64,000 nucleotides of DNA from Oceanobacter sp. 1_MG-2023 (GCF_030689025.1 NZ_JAUYWA010000016.1:20372-84371), one strand, 5' to 3'. Shown: positions 1 through 13,103, numbered from the stretch's first letter. Made by a program: numbers and translations. Notes: generated by a model not told the origin, from the letters alone.

Positions 1-1536
1 CTCTTCCATTTCACCTGTCGACAAACGGTGTCCGGCAACGTTAATGATGTCGTCAGTACGGCCGAGTACAAACAGGTAGTTATCTTCATCCAGATAACCA
101 CCGTCACCGGTCACGTAATAGCCTTCAAAGGTACGCAGGTATCCAGCAACAAAGCGGTCATGATTACCCCAGATGGTTGGCAAACATCCCGGCGGCAATG
201 GCAGTTTAAGCGCAATGCTGCCCTGCTCGTTACCAGCAACCGGATTGCCCCGTGAGTCCAGAATCTGCACATTGAAACCCGGTGATGGACGGGTCACAGA
301 ACCTGCTTTTACCTCAGCAGGCTCAAGCCCCATATGGTTACCAGCGATAGCCCAGGCTGTCTCGGTCTGCCACCAGTGATCCACAATCGGCCGCTTGATA
401 TGTTCCATCACCCAGTCATACGTCGGCGGGTCCAGCCGCTCACCGGCCATAAACACGGTTTGCAACTTGCTGAGGTCGTATTGCTGTGCCAACAGACAAT
501 CCGGGTCTTCCTTGCGGATGGCACGGAACGCGGTTGGTGCTGCAAACAGCCCTTTGACACCATATTCTTCACATACCCGCCAGAACGCACCGGCATCCGG
601 TGTCCGTACGGGTTTGCCTTCATAAAACACGGTCGTACAACCAGCCAGCAACGGGGCATAAACCATATAGGAATGACCCACGACCCAACCAACATCCGAT
701 GCTGCCCAGAAGACATCACCGATCTGCATGTCGTAAACGACTTCCATACTGTATTTCATGGCAACCGCGTGGCCACCATTATCCCGAACCACACCTTTCG
801 GCTTACCTGTAGTACCCGAGGTATAGAGTACGTACAGAGGATCCGTCGCCAATACCGGGGTGCAGTCAGCAGGCTCTGCCGCAGCGACACCGACTTCCCA
901 ATCAATATCGTATTGATCATTCAGTTCACAACGGCATAAATCCCGTTGCAGGATAATGCAGCACGATGGCTTGTGTTCAGCAATATCGATGGCTGCATCA
1001 AGAATCGGTTTGTATTCAATGATTTTACTTACTTCAATACCACACGAGGCCGACACAACGACCTTCGGTGCGGCATCGTCAATCCGTACAGCCAGCTCAT
1101 TGGCGGCAAAGCCACCAAATACGACAGAGTGAATAGCACCCAGACGCGCACAGGCCAACATGGCAATGGCGGCTTCTGGCACCATAGGCATATAAATAAC
1201 AACCCGGTCGCCTTTTTCAACGCCTTGAGCTTTCAGCAAGCCAGCAAAGCGGGCCACTGCCGATGTGAGCTCTTTATAGGTATAAGAACGTTTGGTGTTC
1301 GTAACGGGAGAATCATAAATCAGGGCTAACTGATCGCCGCGCCCTTTCAAAACATGATAATCAAGAGCCAGATACGCGGTATTCAGTTCACCATCGGCAA
1401 ACCAGCGGTCTATGCCATTCTCATCCTTGCTTAAAATAACATCCGGTGCTTTGAACCATTGTATTTTACCGGCTTGTTCTGCCCAGAAACCTTCGGGATC
1501 ATTGATGGACTGTGTATATTGTTGTTGATATGTCAT
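1..1536 (-). CDS. prpE: Propionyl-CoA synthetase (acetyl-CoA synthetase family), 3' end outside window
   Basis: This gene encodes an AMP-forming acyl-CoA synthetase that activates propionate, or acetate, to the CoA thioester through an acyl-adenylate in the cytoplasm. The 512 codons visible start at the ATG at 1536 (MTYQQQYTQSIND) and run off the left edge. Family members are about 630 residues, so roughly 110 C-terminal residues are missing, including the catalytic Lys region. The adenylation P-loop YTSGTTGKPKG is clear, as are a GRTDDIINVAGHRLSTGE hinge motif near the left edge and a long PrpE-like stretch around KPVRTPDAGAFWR. The AcsA reading is less likely because the N-terminus and the TPDAGAFWR segment fit PrpE better. 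Its neighbour sucD is on the same strand but is separated by a strong terminator, so this is a separate transcription unit. Confidence 0.85.
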   Translation of the reverse strand, partial: MTYQQQYTQSINDPEGFWAEQAGKIQWFKAPDVILSKDENGIDRWFADGELNTAYLALDYHVLKGRGDQLALIYDSPVTNTKRSYTYKELTSAVARFAGLLKAQGVEKGDRVVIYMPMVPEAAIAMLACARLGAIHSVVFGGFAANELAVRIDDAAPKVVVSASCGIEVSKIIEYKPILDAAIDIAEHKPSCCIILQRDLCRCELNDQYDIDWEVGVAAAEPADCTPVLATDPLYVLYTSGTTGKPKGVVRDNGGHAVAMKYSMEVVYDMQIGDVFWAASDVGWVVGHSYMVYAPLLAGCTTVFYEGKPVRTPDAGAFWRVCEEYGVKGLFAAPTAFRAIRKEDPDCLLAQQYDLSKLQTVFMAGERLDPPTYDWVMEHIKRPIVDHWWQTETAWAIAGNHMGLEPAEVKAGSVTRPSPGFNVQILDSRGNPVAGNEQGSIALKLPLPPGCLPTIWGNHDRFVAGYLRTFEGYYVTGDGGYLDEDNYLFVLGRTDDIINVAGHRLSTGEMEE

Positions 1537-1717
1537 TAGTCTTCCCCCTTGACTGTCGGGGGATAGCATAAGCGATGGCTCATTCTTGCAGCTATTCGAC
1601 CAAGGGGGATCACACCTTGGTCTATAACCAACTGTTGTCAGATTGGTGTATGCCATGTCGATTTCTTCTATAAAACGGCTTTCCATCAAGATGATCTGGC
1701 ATCATTTGAGTATGGCA

Positions 1718-1759
1718 CAGCCATAAAAAAACCCGCCGAAGCGGGTTCTTTTATGGCTG
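1718..1759 (-). terminator. Rho-independent terminator of the sdh-suc operon
   Basis: A GC core stem (1731-1736 pairing with 1741-1746, GAAG-type loop) is extended by outer arms at 1718-1728 and 1749-1759. Read on the minus strand it ends in a run of seven T. It lies 25 bases past the sucD stop and closes the TCA operon. Confidence 0.85.
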
Positions 1760-1783
1760 TTCAAACAACAGGCTTATGCTTGT

Positions 1784-2656
1784 TTACCAGCCGGTTTTTT
1801 CTTTCAGAGCCATACCGATGTCAGCCAGGCTGCGTACGGTAGTCACACCAGCGTCTTGCAGTGCGGCAAATTTTTCATCTGCGGTACCCTTGCCACCAGA
1901 GATAATTGCACCAGCATGACCCATACGCTTGCCTGCAGGTGCCGTCACACCGGCGATATAGGAAACCACTGGCTTGGTAACATTGGCCTTGATGTAGGCA
2001 GCCGCTTCTTCTTCAGCAGTACCACCGATCTCACCAATCATTACGATGGCTTCAGTCTGCGGATCGTTCTGGAACAATTCCAGTACGTCGATGAAGTTGG
2101 TACCCGGAATCGGATCTCCACCAATACCAACACAGGTAGACTGACCAAAACCATAATCGGTTGTTTGCTTGACCGCTTCGTATGTCAGGGTACCGGAACG
2201 GGAAACAATACCGACTTTGCCTGGCAAGTGGATATGACCTGGCATAATACCAATTTTGCACTCTCCTGGAGTGATAACCCCAGGGCAGTTAGGTCCGATC
2301 AGGCGTACACCCAGCTCGTCACATTTAACCTTGGCATCCAGCATATCCAGCGTCGGGATGCCTTCCGTGATACAAACGATCAGTTTGATACCAGCGTTAG
2401 CGGCTTCCAGGATTGAATCTTTACAGAAAGGTGCTGGTACGTAGATAACAGACGCTTCTGCACCAGTAGATTCAACGGCTTCAGCCACAGTGTTAAACAC
2501 TGGCAGGCCAAGATGAGTCTGGCCACCCTTGCCCGGGGTTACACCACCGACCATTTGGGTGCCGTATTCAATCGCCTGTTCAGAGTGGAAGGTACCTTGG
2601 GCACCAGTAAAACCCTGACAAATAACTTTTGTATCTTTATTGATTAAAACGCTCAT
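1784..2656 (-). CDS. sucD: Succinyl-CoA synthetase alpha subunit
   Basis: SucD forms the ADP-forming succinyl-CoA synthetase with SucC. The enzyme converts succinyl-CoA, ADP (or GDP) and phosphate to succinate, ATP and CoA in the TCA cycle. The 290 residues match the usual length. The N-terminal CoA-binding Rossmann domain begins with [17 protein letters not shown]. The phosphohistidine segment [16 protein letters not shown] is intact near residue 245. The gene follows sucC by 9 bases and is last in the operon, directly before the terminator. Nothing unusual was seen. Confidence 0.97.
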   Translation of the reverse strand: MSVLINKDTKVICQGFTGAQGTFHSEQAIEYGTQMVGGVTPGKGGQTHLGLPVFNTVAEAVESTGAEASVIYVPAPFCKDSILEAANAGIKLIVCITEGIPTLDMLDAKVKCDELGVRLIGPNCPGVITPGECKIGIMPGHIHLPGKVGIVSRSGTLTYEAVKQTTDYGFGQSTCVGIGGDPIPGTNFIDVLELFQNDPQTEAIVMIGEIGGTAEEEAAAYIKANVTKPVVSYIAGVTAPAGKRMGHAGAIISGGKGTADEKFAALQDAGVTTVRSLADIGMALKEKTGW

Positions 2657-2665
2657 GATTACCCC

Positions 2666-3832
2666 TTATTTGCCAGCTGCTGCGGCAACAACTTTCTGTG
2701 CTGCGCCAGTCAGATCGGTGTCAGCTATGATGTTCAGGCCACTTTCAGACAGAACCTTGGTGCCTTGTGCTGCATTGTTGCCTTGCAGGCGAACAACAAC
2801 AGGTACCTTGACGCCAACTTCCTTGACCGCACCGATAACGCCTTCTGCAATCATGTCGCAACGGACAATACCGCCGAAGATGTTGATGAATACTGCTTTG
2901 ACAGAATCATCAGAGAGGATGATCTTGAACGCTTCAACAACGCGTTCTTTGGTAGCACCGCCACCTACGTCCAGGAAGTTGGCAGGGTTGCCGCCATGCA
3001 ACTTGACGATATCCATGGTGCCCATGGCCAGACCTGCACCATTCACCATACAACCGATATCACCATCCAGAGCAACATAGTTCAGCTCCCATTTGGCAGC
3101 ATGTGCTTCGCGCTCATCTTCCTGGGAAGGATCATGCATTTCTTGCAGATCCTTATGACGATATACCGCGTTACTATCGATGTTCAGTTTCGCATCCAGA
3201 CAGTGCAAATCGCCATCAGAAGTGATAACCAGCGGGTTCACTTCCAGCAATGCCAGATCCTTGTCAGCAAACAATTTGGCCAGACCAATAAAGATTTTGG
3301 TGAACTGTTTGATCTGATCGCCTTTCAGGCCCAGCTTGAATGCCAGCTCGCGACCCTGGTAAGGCTGTGCGCCAACCAATGGATCAATCGTTGCCTTAAG
3401 GATTTTTTCTGGAGTTTCTTCTGCAACCTTCTCGATTTCCACACCACCTTCGGTCGATGCCATGAAAACAATACGTCGGGTTGAACGGTCAACAACCGCT
3501 CCTAAATACAGCTCTTGTGCTATGTCAGTACAGGTCTCAACCAGAATACAACTGACGGGTTGGCCATTTTCATCCGTTTGGTAAGTTACCAGATTCTTGC
3601 CCAGCCATTGATCGGCAAAGGCAGTAATTTCATCCTTGGAGGTCACCAGCTTGACACCACCGGCTTTACCGCGCCCACCTGCATGTACCTGGGCTTTGAC
3701 AACCCAACGGTCACCGCCGATTTCATCAGCTGCTGCTGCTGCTTCTGCTGCTGTTTTGGCTGCCACACCTTTTGAGACTGGCAAACCGTACTGAGCAAAA
3801 AGCTGTTTACCCTGATATTCGTGAAGGTTCAT
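2666..3832 (-). CDS. sucC: Succinyl-CoA synthetase beta subunit
   Basis: This is the nucleotide-binding ATP-grasp subunit of succinyl-CoA synthetase. The start was placed at the ATG at 3832, giving [19 protein letters not shown], the canonical SucC N-terminus. The frame is open 54 bases further upstream but that part shows no similarity to the family. The product is 388 residues, the normal size. The glycine-rich ATP-grasp segment [15 protein letters not shown] and the C-terminal CoA-ligase part with [10 protein letters not shown] are visible. It sits downstream of lpdA with a GC hairpin in the gap, and 9 bases upstream of sucD. Confidence 0.97.
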   Translation of the reverse strand: MNLHEYQGKQLFAQYGLPVSKGVAAKTAAEAAAAADEIGGDRWVVKAQVHAGGRGKAGGVKLVTSKDEITAFADQWLGKNLVTYQTDENGQPVSCILVETCTDIAQELYLGAVVDRSTRRIVFMASTEGGVEIEKVAEETPEKILKATIDPLVGAQPYQGRELAFKLGLKGDQIKQFTKIFIGLAKLFADKDLALLEVNPLVITSDGDLHCLDAKLNIDSNAVYRHKDLQEMHDPSQEDEREAHAAKWELNYVALDGDIGCMVNGAGLAMGTMDIVKLHGGNPANFLDVGGGATKERVVEAFKIILSDDSVKAVFINIFGGIVRCDMIAEGVIGAVKEVGVKVPVVVRLQGNNAAQGTKVLSESGLNIIADTDLTGAAQKVVAAAAGK

Positions 3833-3922
3833 CGCTTTTGTCCTATTTATTTTTAATTTGTCGGATGCCGAACAACTTGTGTGCAAAGCACAGAGTGCGA
3901 AGTGTTCAGCTAGATAAACAAA

Positions 3923-3941
3923 GGCCCGGACTAACCGGGCC
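3923..3941 (-). terminator. GC hairpin between lpdA and sucC (possible partial terminator or RNA stability element)
   Basis: A perfect seven-pair all-GC stem (3923-3929 with 3935-3941) encloses a five-base loop. On the minus strand it is followed only by a short T-rich stretch (TTTGTTTA), so strong termination is doubtful. It sits between the stop of lpdA and the start of sucC and may set the relative expression of sucCD. Confidence 0.45.
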
Positions 3942-3958
3942 TGGGCCTTACCTCGGTC

Positions 3959-5413
<1,455 letters not shown>

Positions 5414-5425
5414 TTAAATTGTCGA

Positions 5426-6631
5426 TTATACGTCCAGCAACATACGTGCAGGATCTTCCAGCAAGTTCTTGATGGTCACCAGGAACTGAACTGCTTCCTT
5501 GCCATCAATCATGCGGTGGTCATAAGACAGCGCCAGATACATCATTGGCAGGATTTCAACCTGGCCATTAACAGCCATCGGACGATCCTGAATCTTGTGC
5601 ATACCCATAATAGCGGTTTGCGGTGGGTTCAGAATTGGCGTAGACATCAGGGAACCGAATACACCACCGTTGGTGATGGTGAACGTACCACCCTGCATGT
5701 CTTCGATACCCAGTTTGCCGTCACGGCCACGCTTGGCGAAGTCACCGATGGTACCTTCGATTTCTGCCAGGCCCATGCTGTCTGTATCGCGCAACACAGG
5801 AACAACCAGACCGCGCTCTGTGGATACGGCAACACCGATATCCTGATAGCCATGGTAAACCATGTCATTGCCGTCAAGCGATGCGTTAACCGCAGGGAAG
5901 CGTTTCAAAGCTTCAGTTGCCGCCTTGACGAAGAAAGACATGAAGCCCAGTTTTTGGCCATGTACTTTCTCGAACTGGTCTTTGTACATCTTGCGCAGTT
6001 CCATCACTGGCTTCATGTTGACTTCGTTGTACGTAGTCAGCATCGCAGCGCTTTGCTGTGCTTCAACCAGACGCTTGGCGATAGTGGCACGCAGACGGGT
6101 CATTGGAACGCGTTTTTCGATACGCTCACCAGCAATCGGGGCAGCCACTGGAGCAGCAGCCGGAGCTGGCGCTGGAGCAGCCGGTTTGGCTGGTGCCGAT
6201 TTCAGGTGATTAACAACATCTTCCTTGGTAATACGACCGTCTTTGCCGGTAGCCTTGATGTCTGCGCCTGCAACACCGTTTTCTTCTGCAATCTTGCGGG
6301 CGGCCGGGCTCATGATCAGATCACCGGCGTCTGCTACTGCAGGGGCAGCCTCAGCAGGTGCGGCTTCTGCGGCAGGTGCCGGAGCTGCAACGTCGCCAGC
6401 AACAAAAATAGCCAGCACTTCATCACTCAGTACAACATCATCTTCGTTTTTGAAGACTTCTTTCAATGTACCGTTCGCAGGAGCGACTACTTCCAGAACG
6501 ACTTTGTCGGTTTCGATATCAACCAGCAATTCATCACGCTCAACTGGTTCACCAGGCTGTTTGTGCCAGGTTGCTACCGTGCCATCAGCAACTGATTCCG
6601 GAAAAGTCGGGGCCTTGATTTCGATGCTCAT
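5426..6631 (-). CDS. sucB: 2-oxoglutarate dehydrogenase E2, dihydrolipoamide succinyltransferase
   Basis: This is the core subunit of the 2-oxoglutarate dehydrogenase complex. It transfers succinyl groups from the lipoyl arm to CoA. The 401 residues carry one N-terminal lipoyl domain with the lipoylated Lys43 in [11 protein letters not shown], an Ala/Pro-rich linker, a peripheral-subunit-binding domain near residues 105-140 ([14 protein letters not shown]), a second Pro/Ala linker near 150-165, and the catalytic domain with [12 protein letters not shown] near the C-terminus. It lies between sucA and lpdA with short gaps (26 and 24 bases), as expected for co-transcription. Confidence 0.97.
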   Translation of the reverse strand: MSIEIKAPTFPESVADGTVATWHKQPGEPVERDELLVDIETDKVVLEVVAPANGTLKEVFKNEDDVVLSDEVLAIFVAGDVAAPAPAAEAAPAEAAPAVADAGDLIMSPAARKIAEENGVAGADIKATGKDGRITKEDVVNHLKSAPAKPAAPAPAPAAAPVAAPIAGERIEKRVPMTRLRATIAKRLVEAQQSAAMLTTYNEVNMKPVMELRKMYKDQFEKVHGQKLGFMSFFVKAATEALKRFPAVNASLDGNDMVYHGYQDIGVAVSTERGLVVPVLRDTDSMGLAEIEGTIGDFAKRGRDGKLGIEDMQGGTFTITNGGVFGSLMSTPILNPPQTAIMGMHKIQDRPMAVNGQVEILPMMYLALSYDHRMIDGKEAVQFLVTIKNLLEDPARMLLDV

Positions 6632-6657
6632 TATTGTTTCCTTAAGAATTCCGTCGG

Positions 6658-9495
6658 TTAGCCCTGCAGATCCAGAGCTTCACTAATGTATTGTTCAAGC
6701 TGCGCAAGGTGCAGCGCCATATAGCCAGCAGCTGGTGAAGCAGATGCAGCACGTCCGGCGTAGTTCAGTGTCATTCCCGGCTTAAGGCTGTTAATGGCAC
6801 GTAGCATGTAATGCTGGCTGTTGTACCAGGCACCCATGTTTTTAGGTTCTTCTTGTACCCAGAAGATTTCTTCCATATTCGGATACAAAGACAGAATGGC
6901 CTTCAGATCGTCATGTGGGAACGGATACAGCTGCTCGATACGAACAATGGCAATATCCTTGATCTCTTCCGCGCGACGACGTTCCAGCAGGTCGTAATAC
7001 ACCTTGCCTGAACACAACAACACACGGCGTACTGACTGCGGATCCAGCTCATCAATCTCATCGATAACCGTCTGGAAGTGACCATCGGCCAGCTCTTCCA
7101 GCGTGCTGGTTGCCAGTTTGTGGCGCAGCAGGCTTTTCGGAGACATAACCACCAGAGGTTTACGCACCGGACGAATCACCTGACGACGCAGCATGTGATA
7201 AACCTGTGCTGGCGTAGAAGGAATACAAATCTGGACGTTATGCTCTGCGCACAATTGCAAATAACGTTCCAGGCGCGCAGATGAGTGTTCAGGTCCCTGA
7301 CCTTCATAGCCATGTGGCAGCAGCATGGTCAAGCCGCACAAACGGCCCCATTTATGCTCACCACTGGAAATAAACTGGTCAAAGACTACCTGGGCACCAT
7401 TGGCAAAATCACCAAACTGGGCTTCCCAGACCACCAGTCCACCCGGTGTTGTCGTGGAATAACCATATTCAAAGGCCAATACGGCTTCTTCAGACAGCAA
7501 GGAGTCGTACAGATCAAAGGATGGTTGATCGTCACTGACATGACATAAAGGGATATAACGGCTGGCGTCTTTCTGATTGTGCAGAACGGCGTGACGGTGT
7601 GAGAAAGTTCCCCGGCCAACGTCCTGTCCGGTAATCCGTACTGGATAACCTTCTTTCAGCAAGGTTGCGTACGCCATGGTTTCAGCGTAGCCCCAGTTGA
7701 TCGGCGATGCACCGACTCCCATGCGGCCACGGTCTTCCAGAATCTTGCCAACCTGACGCTGAACGGCAAAACCTTCCGGTATTTCCAGCAACTTGGCGGA
7801 CAGCTCTTGCAGGGCTGCCAGATCAAAGGTGGTATCAGCAGTGGCTGTCCACTCATGACCCAGATACGGTGTCCAGTCGACGAACAATTCCTTGTTAGGC
7901 TCTTTGACCAGGCTTTTTACTACGTGGCGGCCTTCATCCAGAGCACGGCGATATTCTTCTTCCAGCTCTTTTGCGTCTTCAGTAGTAATAACGCCATCAG
8001 CAATCAATTTCGCCGCATACAATTCGCGGGTTGTTTTCTGCTTCTTGATTTGTGCGTACATGATTGGCTGGGTACCGGATGGCTCATCCGCTTCGTTATG
8101 GCCACGACGGCGATAACAAACCATATCAATCACAACGTCTTTCTTGAATTCACGACGATAATCAGCGGCCAGCTGTGCAGCAAACAGTACAGCTTCCGGA
8201 TCATCACCATTCACGTGCAGAATCGGTGCTTCGATAACCTTGGCAACGTCGGTACAATATTCAGTAGAACGAACATCTTCACGTTTGGAAGTAGTAAAGC
8301 CTACCTGGTTATTGATTACGATATGAATCGTACCACCGGTTTTGTAAGCCCGGGTCTGGGACAGCTGGAAGGTTTCCATCACCACACCCTGACCTGCAAA
8401 TGCAGCATCACCATGCATGGAAATAGGAACCACCAGTTCACCGGCTTTATCACCACGACGATCCTGACGGGCACGAACAGAACCCTCAACAACCGGCGAT
8501 ACGATTTCCAGGTGAGACGGGTTAAACGCCAGCGCCAGGTGTACTTCACCGCCAGAGGTCATCACATTGGATGAGAAGCCCTGGTGGTATTTTACGTCAC
8601 CATGTGACTGGTATTCAGACTTGCCTTCGAACTCATCAAACAGATCGGACGCTTTTTTACCCAAGGTGTTGATCAGGGTATTCAGACGACCACGGTGCGC
8701 CATACCAATAACAATTTCTTTGGCACCGTATGAGCCGAAACGCTGAATCAGTTCATCCATCAGAGGAATCAGTGACTCACCACCTTCAAGACCAAAACGC
8801 TTGACGCCCGGGTAACGGGAACCCAGGTATTTTTCCAGGCCTTCAGCTGCAACCAGACGCTCCAGCAAATGCAGTTTGACTTCATCACTGTATTTGGGGT
8901 GGGCACGTGCACTTTCCAGTCGTTGCTGGAACCAGCGTTGCTCTGCGGTGTTAACAATGTGCATGAACTCGGAGCCTACGGTACCGCAGTAGGTTGCTTC
9001 GAGCACATCGATAATTTCTTTCAGCGTTGCTTCTTCCTGGCCCATAAACAGGGTACCAGTCTGGAATTTGGTATCCAGATCCGCTTTCGACAAGCCATGG
9101 AAATGCAGATCCAGGTCGGGAACATTTTGTCGTTCCATCAAACCCAGTGGATCCAGAGAGGCGTGCTGGTGACCACGGCCACGATAGGCATTGATCAGTT
9201 GCAGTACCTGAACCTGTTTACGCTCATATTCAGTACTGACACTGCCTTGGGAAACCGGACGGTTACGATGCTGATTTTTTGAAATGAGCAGAAACTGTTC
9301 ACGGATCGCTTTGTGGGGAGTGTCGACGGTAACGCTTTCGTCGGCCCTTGGAAGTTGATCAAAATAATTACGCCACTCTTCAGGTACCTCACCAGGATCC
9401 TTAAGATAGGCTTCATAGAGCTCTTCTATGTAAGCAACGTTACCACCCGCTAACTGGGAGGTGCTCCATAGCTGCTCCATTGTTTGCTCGTGCAT
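6658..9495 (-). CDS. sucA: 2-oxoglutarate dehydrogenase E1 component
   Basis: This thiamine-diphosphate enzyme decarboxylates 2-oxoglutarate and passes the succinyl group to SucB. The 945 residues fit the family (about 930-945). The start ATG at 9495 has a purine-rich AGGGTG ribosome-binding site seven bases upstream, and an internal Met six residues in is less well placed. The N-terminal E2-binding segment ([22 protein letters not shown]), the ThDP domain with [11 protein letters not shown] and the transketolase-like C-terminal half are all present. It is preceded by a 279-base gap from sdhB that holds two hairpins. Confidence 0.97.
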   Translation of the reverse strand: MHEQTMEQLWSTSQLAGGNVAYIEELYEAYLKDPGEVPEEWRNYFDQLPRADESVTVDTPHKAIREQFLLISKNQHRNRPVSQGSVSTEYERKQVQVLQLINAYRGRGHQHASLDPLGLMERQNVPDLDLHFHGLSKADLDTKFQTGTLFMGQEEATLKEIIDVLEATYCGTVGSEFMHIVNTAEQRWFQQRLESARAHPKYSDEVKLHLLERLVAAEGLEKYLGSRYPGVKRFGLEGGESLIPLMDELIQRFGSYGAKEIVIGMAHRGRLNTLINTLGKKASDLFDEFEGKSEYQSHGDVKYHQGFSSNVMTSGGEVHLALAFNPSHLEIVSPVVEGSVRARQDRRGDKAGELVVPISMHGDAAFAGQGVVMETFQLSQTRAYKTGGTIHIVINNQVGFTTSKREDVRSTEYCTDVAKVIEAPILHVNGDDPEAVLFAAQLAADYRREFKKDVVIDMVCYRRRGHNEADEPSGTQPIMYAQIKKQKTTRELYAAKLIADGVITTEDAKELEEEYRRALDEGRHVVKSLVKEPNKELFVDWTPYLGHEWTATADTTFDLAALQELSAKLLEIPEGFAVQRQVGKILEDRGRMGVGASPINWGYAETMAYATLLKEGYPVRITGQDVGRGTFSHRHAVLHNQKDASRYIPLCHVSDDQPSFDLYDSLLSEEAVLAFEYGYSTTTPGGLVVWEAQFGDFANGAQVVFDQFISSGEHKWGRLCGLTMLLPHGYEGQGPEHSSARLERYLQLCAEHNVQICIPSTPAQVYHMLRRQVIRPVRKPLVVMSPKSLLRHKLATSTLEELADGHFQTVIDEIDELDPQSVRRVLLCSGKVYYDLLERRRAEEIKDIAIVRIEQLYPFPHDDLKAILSLYPNMEEIFWVQEEPKNMGAWYNSQHYMLRAINSLKPGMTLNYAGRAASASPAAGYMALHLAQLEQYISEALDLQG

Positions 9496-9607
9496 GTACG
9501 ATCACCCTGTTCCTGTAAACATTGAGGAGATCACCCACAGAGTATTTTGCACCGACTCTAGCACTGCCAGACGAGTTAGAGGGCCGACTGATAGGTCGCA
9601 AGGCCTC

Positions 9608-9684
9608 TGAGGTGAATCAGGAATACCCTGATCCCTCAATTGCATTATTAAATTCGTAAAATCACGCTTTGTGGGCGTGATTTT
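9608..9684. other. Two hairpins in the sdhB-sucA intergenic region
   Basis: The 279-base gap between sdhB and sucA has no gene. It holds one imperfect hairpin at 9608-9638 (arms ending in CAGG and CCTG around an AATAC loop) and one at 9658-9684 with ten paired bases (9658-9667 with 9675-9684). Neither has a strong T-run on the minus strand. They could be processing, stability or partial termination elements separating sdh from suc expression. Confidence 0.5.
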
Positions 9685-9774
9685 AAAAAATTTTTCACGA
9701 AAACAGACTGTGTGTCCAGCCCACTTACGTCTAACCAGCACCCCGTATCATACGGGATGCAGGCCAGTTGCCGA

Positions 9775-10485
9775 TTAAACCTGTTGGTTCAACAGCATGT
9801 TGCGGATATGACCAATTGCGCGGGTCGGGTTAAGACCTTTTGGACATACATTGACACAATTCATAATACCCCGACAACGGAACACACTGAATGGATCAGA
9901 CAGATCACTCAGACGCTCTGCTGTTGCGGTATCACGGCTATCCGCCAAGAAGCGGTATGCCTGCAACAGACCGGACGGGCCAACAAATTTATCCGGATTC
10001 CACCAGAACGACGGACAAGCCGTTGAGCAGCAGGCACACAGAATACATTCGTACAGACCATCCAGCTTCTCGCGCTCTTCCGGCGTCTGCAAACGTTCGA
10101 TCGCAGGCGCAGGTCGATTATTCAGCAAGAACGGCTTGATGCGCTCATACTGGGTGTAGAACATGGCCATATCAATCACCAGGTCACGAATGACCGGCAT
10201 ACCGGGCAGCGGGCGCAATACCAGCTTGTCCATCTTGCCGTTGGTCGCTTCGGAAAGCGGAGTGATACAGGCCAACGCGTTCTTGCCGTTAATGTTCATG
10301 CCGTCAGAGCCACAGACACCTTCACGACAAGAGCGGCGATAAGCCAGGCTTGAATCCTGTTCTTTCACCAGAGCCAAGACATCCAGAACCATGACATCTT
10401 TGCCGCCAGGAACGGTGATATCGTAATCCTGCATGTAAGGCGCAGAATCCTTTTCTGGGTTGTAGCGATATATACTTACCAGCAT
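9775..10485 (-). CDS. sdhB: Succinate dehydrogenase iron-sulfur subunit
   Basis: SdhB carries the three iron-sulfur clusters that pass electrons from the SdhA flavin to quinone at the membrane anchor. The 236 residues show the [2Fe-2S] motif CREGVCGSDGMNINGKNALAC near residue 60, and the [4Fe-4S] and [3Fe-4S] ligands in CILCACCSTACPSFWW and CRGIMNCVNVCPKGLNP. The start ATG at 10485 is preceded by GGGAGG. The gene follows sdhA by 13 bases. Confidence 0.97.
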   Translation of the reverse strand: MLVSIYRYNPEKDSAPYMQDYDITVPGGKDVMVLDVLALVKEQDSSLAYRRSCREGVCGSDGMNINGKNALACITPLSEATNGKMDKLVLRPLPGMPVIRDLVIDMAMFYTQYERIKPFLLNNRPAPAIERLQTPEEREKLDGLYECILCACCSTACPSFWWNPDKFVGPSGLLQAYRFLADSRDTATAERLSDLSDPFSVFRCRGIMNCVNVCPKGLNPTRAIGHIRNMLLNQQV

Positions 10486-10498
10486 TGCATACCTCCCA

Positions 10499-12271
10499 TT
10501 AATAGGTACGGATTTTCGGTGGGAACGCTTCCATGGTCTTGGGAGCGAAGTTCACTGCGCGCTTGCCAATCGTCTTGGTTTGCGGGAAGTACAAGGAGTG
10601 GCACAACCAGTTTTCGTCATCACGTTCAGTGAAGTCGTTACGGGCGTGTGCACCGCGGGATTCCTTACGCTCAATAGCCGCAACCGCAGTTGCATAGGCT
10701 GTTTCGAACAGGTTATCCAGCTCCAGGGCTTCAATACGTGCCGTATTGAAAGCACCACTCTTGTCGGCCAGCACAGTGTTCTTGACGCGAACACCCAGCT
10801 CATCCAACATTGCCAGACCTTTCTCCATGCTTGGGCCTTCGCGGAATACACCGAAGTACAATTGCATGGTTTTTTGCAGGTCTGCGCGCACGTCAGCCAC
10901 ACTCTCACCTTTGGTGGAGTTGTTCAGACGATTCAAACGCGCCATTGCCGCTTCAACATCGGCTTCCGATGCATCAACTGATTCAAATCCATCGCGGAAG
11001 CTTTGTTCAACCTGCAAACCAACAGCACGGCCAAACACCACCAGATCCAGCAGTGAGTTACCACCCAGACGGTTGGCACCGTGAACCGAAACACAGGCGA
11101 TTTCACCCGCGGCATACAGACCTTCAATAACAACGTCATTGCCGTTTTCGTCAACGGTCAAGGCCTGGCCACCAATATTGGTCGGTACACCACCCATCAT
11201 ATAGTGACAGGTTGGAACCACCGGGATTGGCTCTTTCACAGGGTCAGCGTGGGCGAAGGTGCGAGACAGTTCCAGAATCCCTGGCAGCTTGGCATTCAGG
11301 GTTTCTTCACCCAGATGATCCAGCTTCAGGAATACGTGATCGCCATCTTCACCACAGCCACGGCCACCCAGGATTTCCAGTACCATGGAACGGGCAACAA
11401 CGTCACGACCAGCAAGGTCCTTGGCGTTTGGAGCATAACGCTCCATGAAACGTTCACCGTCCTTGTTGATCAGGTAACCACCTTCACCACGACAGCCTTC
11501 AGTAACCAGTACACCCGCTCCGGCAATACCGGTTGGGTGGAACTGCCACATTTCCATATCCTGCATTGGCACACCAGCACGGATCGCCATACCAACACCG
11601 TCACCGGTATTGATCAGGGCATTGGTTGTGGACTGATAGATACGTCCTGCACCACCGGTTGCCAGTACTGTCGCCTTGGCTTTGATATAGAGCGTTTCGC
11701 CCGTTTCAATTTCAATGGCGATCACACCAGCGACCTGACCCTTGGAATTTTTCACCAGATCAACGGCATACCATTCATTCAGGAAGGTAGTGCCGCCTTT
11801 CAGGTTGCCTTGATACAAGGCATGCAACAGGGCATGACCGGTACGGTCAGCTGCAGCACAGGTACGGGCAGCCTGACCACCCTTACCAAAGTCCTTGGAC
11901 TGTCCACCAAATGGACGCTGATAGATTCGACCTTCTGATGTACGAGAGAAAGGCAAACCCATGTGCTCCAGTTCGAACACAGCCTGAGGACCGACTGAGC
12001 ACATGTACTCGATAGCATCCTGGTCACCGATATAATCGGAGCCCTTGACGGTATCGTACATATGCCAGCGCCAGTCATCATTGGGATCATCGGAAGCAAT
12101 GGCACAAGTAATACCACCCTGTGCTGACACAGTGTGGGAACGGGTTGGAAAAACCTTGGTCACACACGCGGTTTTGATACCCGCTTCGGTCAGCTGCAGA
12201 GCGGCACGCATGCCAGCACCACCACCACCGATCACGATGGCATCAAACGAAATGGTTCTGATTGATGACAT
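10499..12271 (-). CDS. sdhA: Succinate dehydrogenase flavoprotein subunit
   Basis: SdhA oxidises succinate to fumarate on a covalently bound FAD. It has 590 residues, the usual size. The N-terminal FAD fold is [15 protein letters not shown], followed by the flavinylation His segment [11 protein letters not shown]. The active-site region with [17 protein letters not shown] and the C-terminal helical domain are intact. It is the third gene of sdhCDAB and starts three bases after the sdhD stop. Confidence 0.98.
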   Translation of the reverse strand: MSSIRTISFDAIVIGGGGAGMRAALQLTEAGIKTACVTKVFPTRSHTVSAQGGITCAIASDDPNDDWRWHMYDTVKGSDYIGDQDAIEYMCSVGPQAVFELEHMGLPFSRTSEGRIYQRPFGGQSKDFGKGGQAARTCAAADRTGHALLHALYQGNLKGGTTFLNEWYAVDLVKNSKGQVAGVIAIEIETGETLYIKAKATVLATGGAGRIYQSTTNALINTGDGVGMAIRAGVPMQDMEMWQFHPTGIAGAGVLVTEGCRGEGGYLINKDGERFMERYAPNAKDLAGRDVVARSMVLEILGGRGCGEDGDHVFLKLDHLGEETLNAKLPGILELSRTFAHADPVKEPIPVVPTCHYMMGGVPTNIGGQALTVDENGNDVVIEGLYAAGEIACVSVHGANRLGGNSLLDLVVFGRAVGLQVEQSFRDGFESVDASEADVEAAMARLNRLNNSTKGESVADVRADLQKTMQLYFGVFREGPSMEKGLAMLDELGVRVKNTVLADKSGAFNTARIEALELDNLFETAYATAVAAIERKESRGAHARNDFTERDDENWLCHSLYFPQTKTIGKRAVNFAPKTMEAFPPKIRTY

Positions 12272-12274
12272 AAC

Positions 12275-12622
12275 TCACACGCTCCAGAGGATATCGATAC
12301 CCCAAACGAGGTAAACAAACAAAAAGCCGACACACACCAGCTGGAACAAGAAACGTACACCAGTATTTTTAAGGTAGTCGGTTGAAATGGTCCACATACC
12401 AACCCAGGCATGTGCACAAATAGATATCAGGGCGGCCATACTGAATACTTTCATCCAGGTCTGAGCAAACAATCCCTGCCACTGAGCGAACTGCAAATCT
12501 GGTGAAGCCACCAGAAAGCCCACAAGAAACAGTGTATAGAGGGCCAGCACAACAGCACTAGTTCGCTGTACTACCCAGTCATAAAGGCCACTACGGCCAA
12601 GATTTGTAACACTTGCTACCAT
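12275..12622 (-). CDS. sdhD: Succinate dehydrogenase membrane anchor subunit
   Basis: SdhD is the hydrophobic anchor that, with SdhC, binds heme b and ubiquinone. From the ATG at 12622 (MVASVTNLGRSGLYDWVVQR) it has 115 residues with three predicted membrane segments. It has the conserved Arg/Ser N-terminal motif and a heme-ligand-like His in CAHAWVGMWTISTDYL. It overlaps the end of sdhC by seven bases, consistent with translational coupling. Confidence 0.93.
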   Translation of the reverse strand: MVASVTNLGRSGLYDWVVQRTSAVVLALYTLFLVGFLVASPDLQFAQWQGLFAQTWMKVFSMAALISICAHAWVGMWTISTDYLKNTGVRFLFQLVCVGFLFVYLVWGIDILWSV

Positions 12623-12990
12623 ACCCAAACTCCTGCCAGAAGAATCACGATCGCACCAAGTACCAGAGTAATAATGGCAGCAGTACGTCCACCTTCTTTG
12701 CTTTCACCAATTCCCATGTCCATCAACAGGTGTTTGATACCTGCCACAAAGTGGTAACCCAACGCAGACAAAATGCCCCAGGCGATGAACTTGACTATTC
12801 CGTTATCAAATGCGCTCGTCAAATTGGCGAAGCCTTCCGCAGACTCCAGTGACTCTGCCAACGCAGCCAGCATAAATGCGACAGCGAAGAACAGGATGAG
12901 ACCGGAGATACGATGGATAATGGATGCTTTGGCGGGAAGAGGGAGCTCAATAGTAGTAATATCCAAGTTTGTAGGTCTATTGCTATTCAC
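12616..12990 (-). CDS. sdhC: Succinate dehydrogenase cytochrome b556 subunit
   Basis: SdhC is the cytochrome b anchor subunit. The 124 residues begin MNSNRPTNLDI and contain the family signature region ASIIHRISG near residue 25, the heme-binding His in GYHFVAGIKHLLMD and three membrane helices. It is the first gene of the sdh-suc operon. A candidate promoter lies at 13104-13132. Confidence 0.94.
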   Translation of the reverse strand: MNSNRPTNLDITTIELPLPAKASIIHRISGLILFFAVAFMLAALAESLESAEGFANLTSAFDNGIVKFIAWGILSALGYHFVAGIKHLLMDMGIGESKEGGRTAAIITLVLGAIVILLAGVWVW

Positions 12991-13103
12991 GGCTCTTTAC
13001 ACTCTCTTATGGGCTCACTACCCGCAAAACGGGGAGCGAGCGCGGGCTCAAGAAGACGGTCCCAACCTGTACAACTCTTGCACAAGTTTTAAGACCGCGA
13101 CAA

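Noticed and set aside
5516..6595. 359-codon plus-strand open frame opposite sucB
   Set aside because: It lies wholly antisense to a clear sucB, and its translation is Cys/His/Phe-rich with no family character. Similar long antisense frames opposite sucA, sdhA and sucC were dropped for the same reason.
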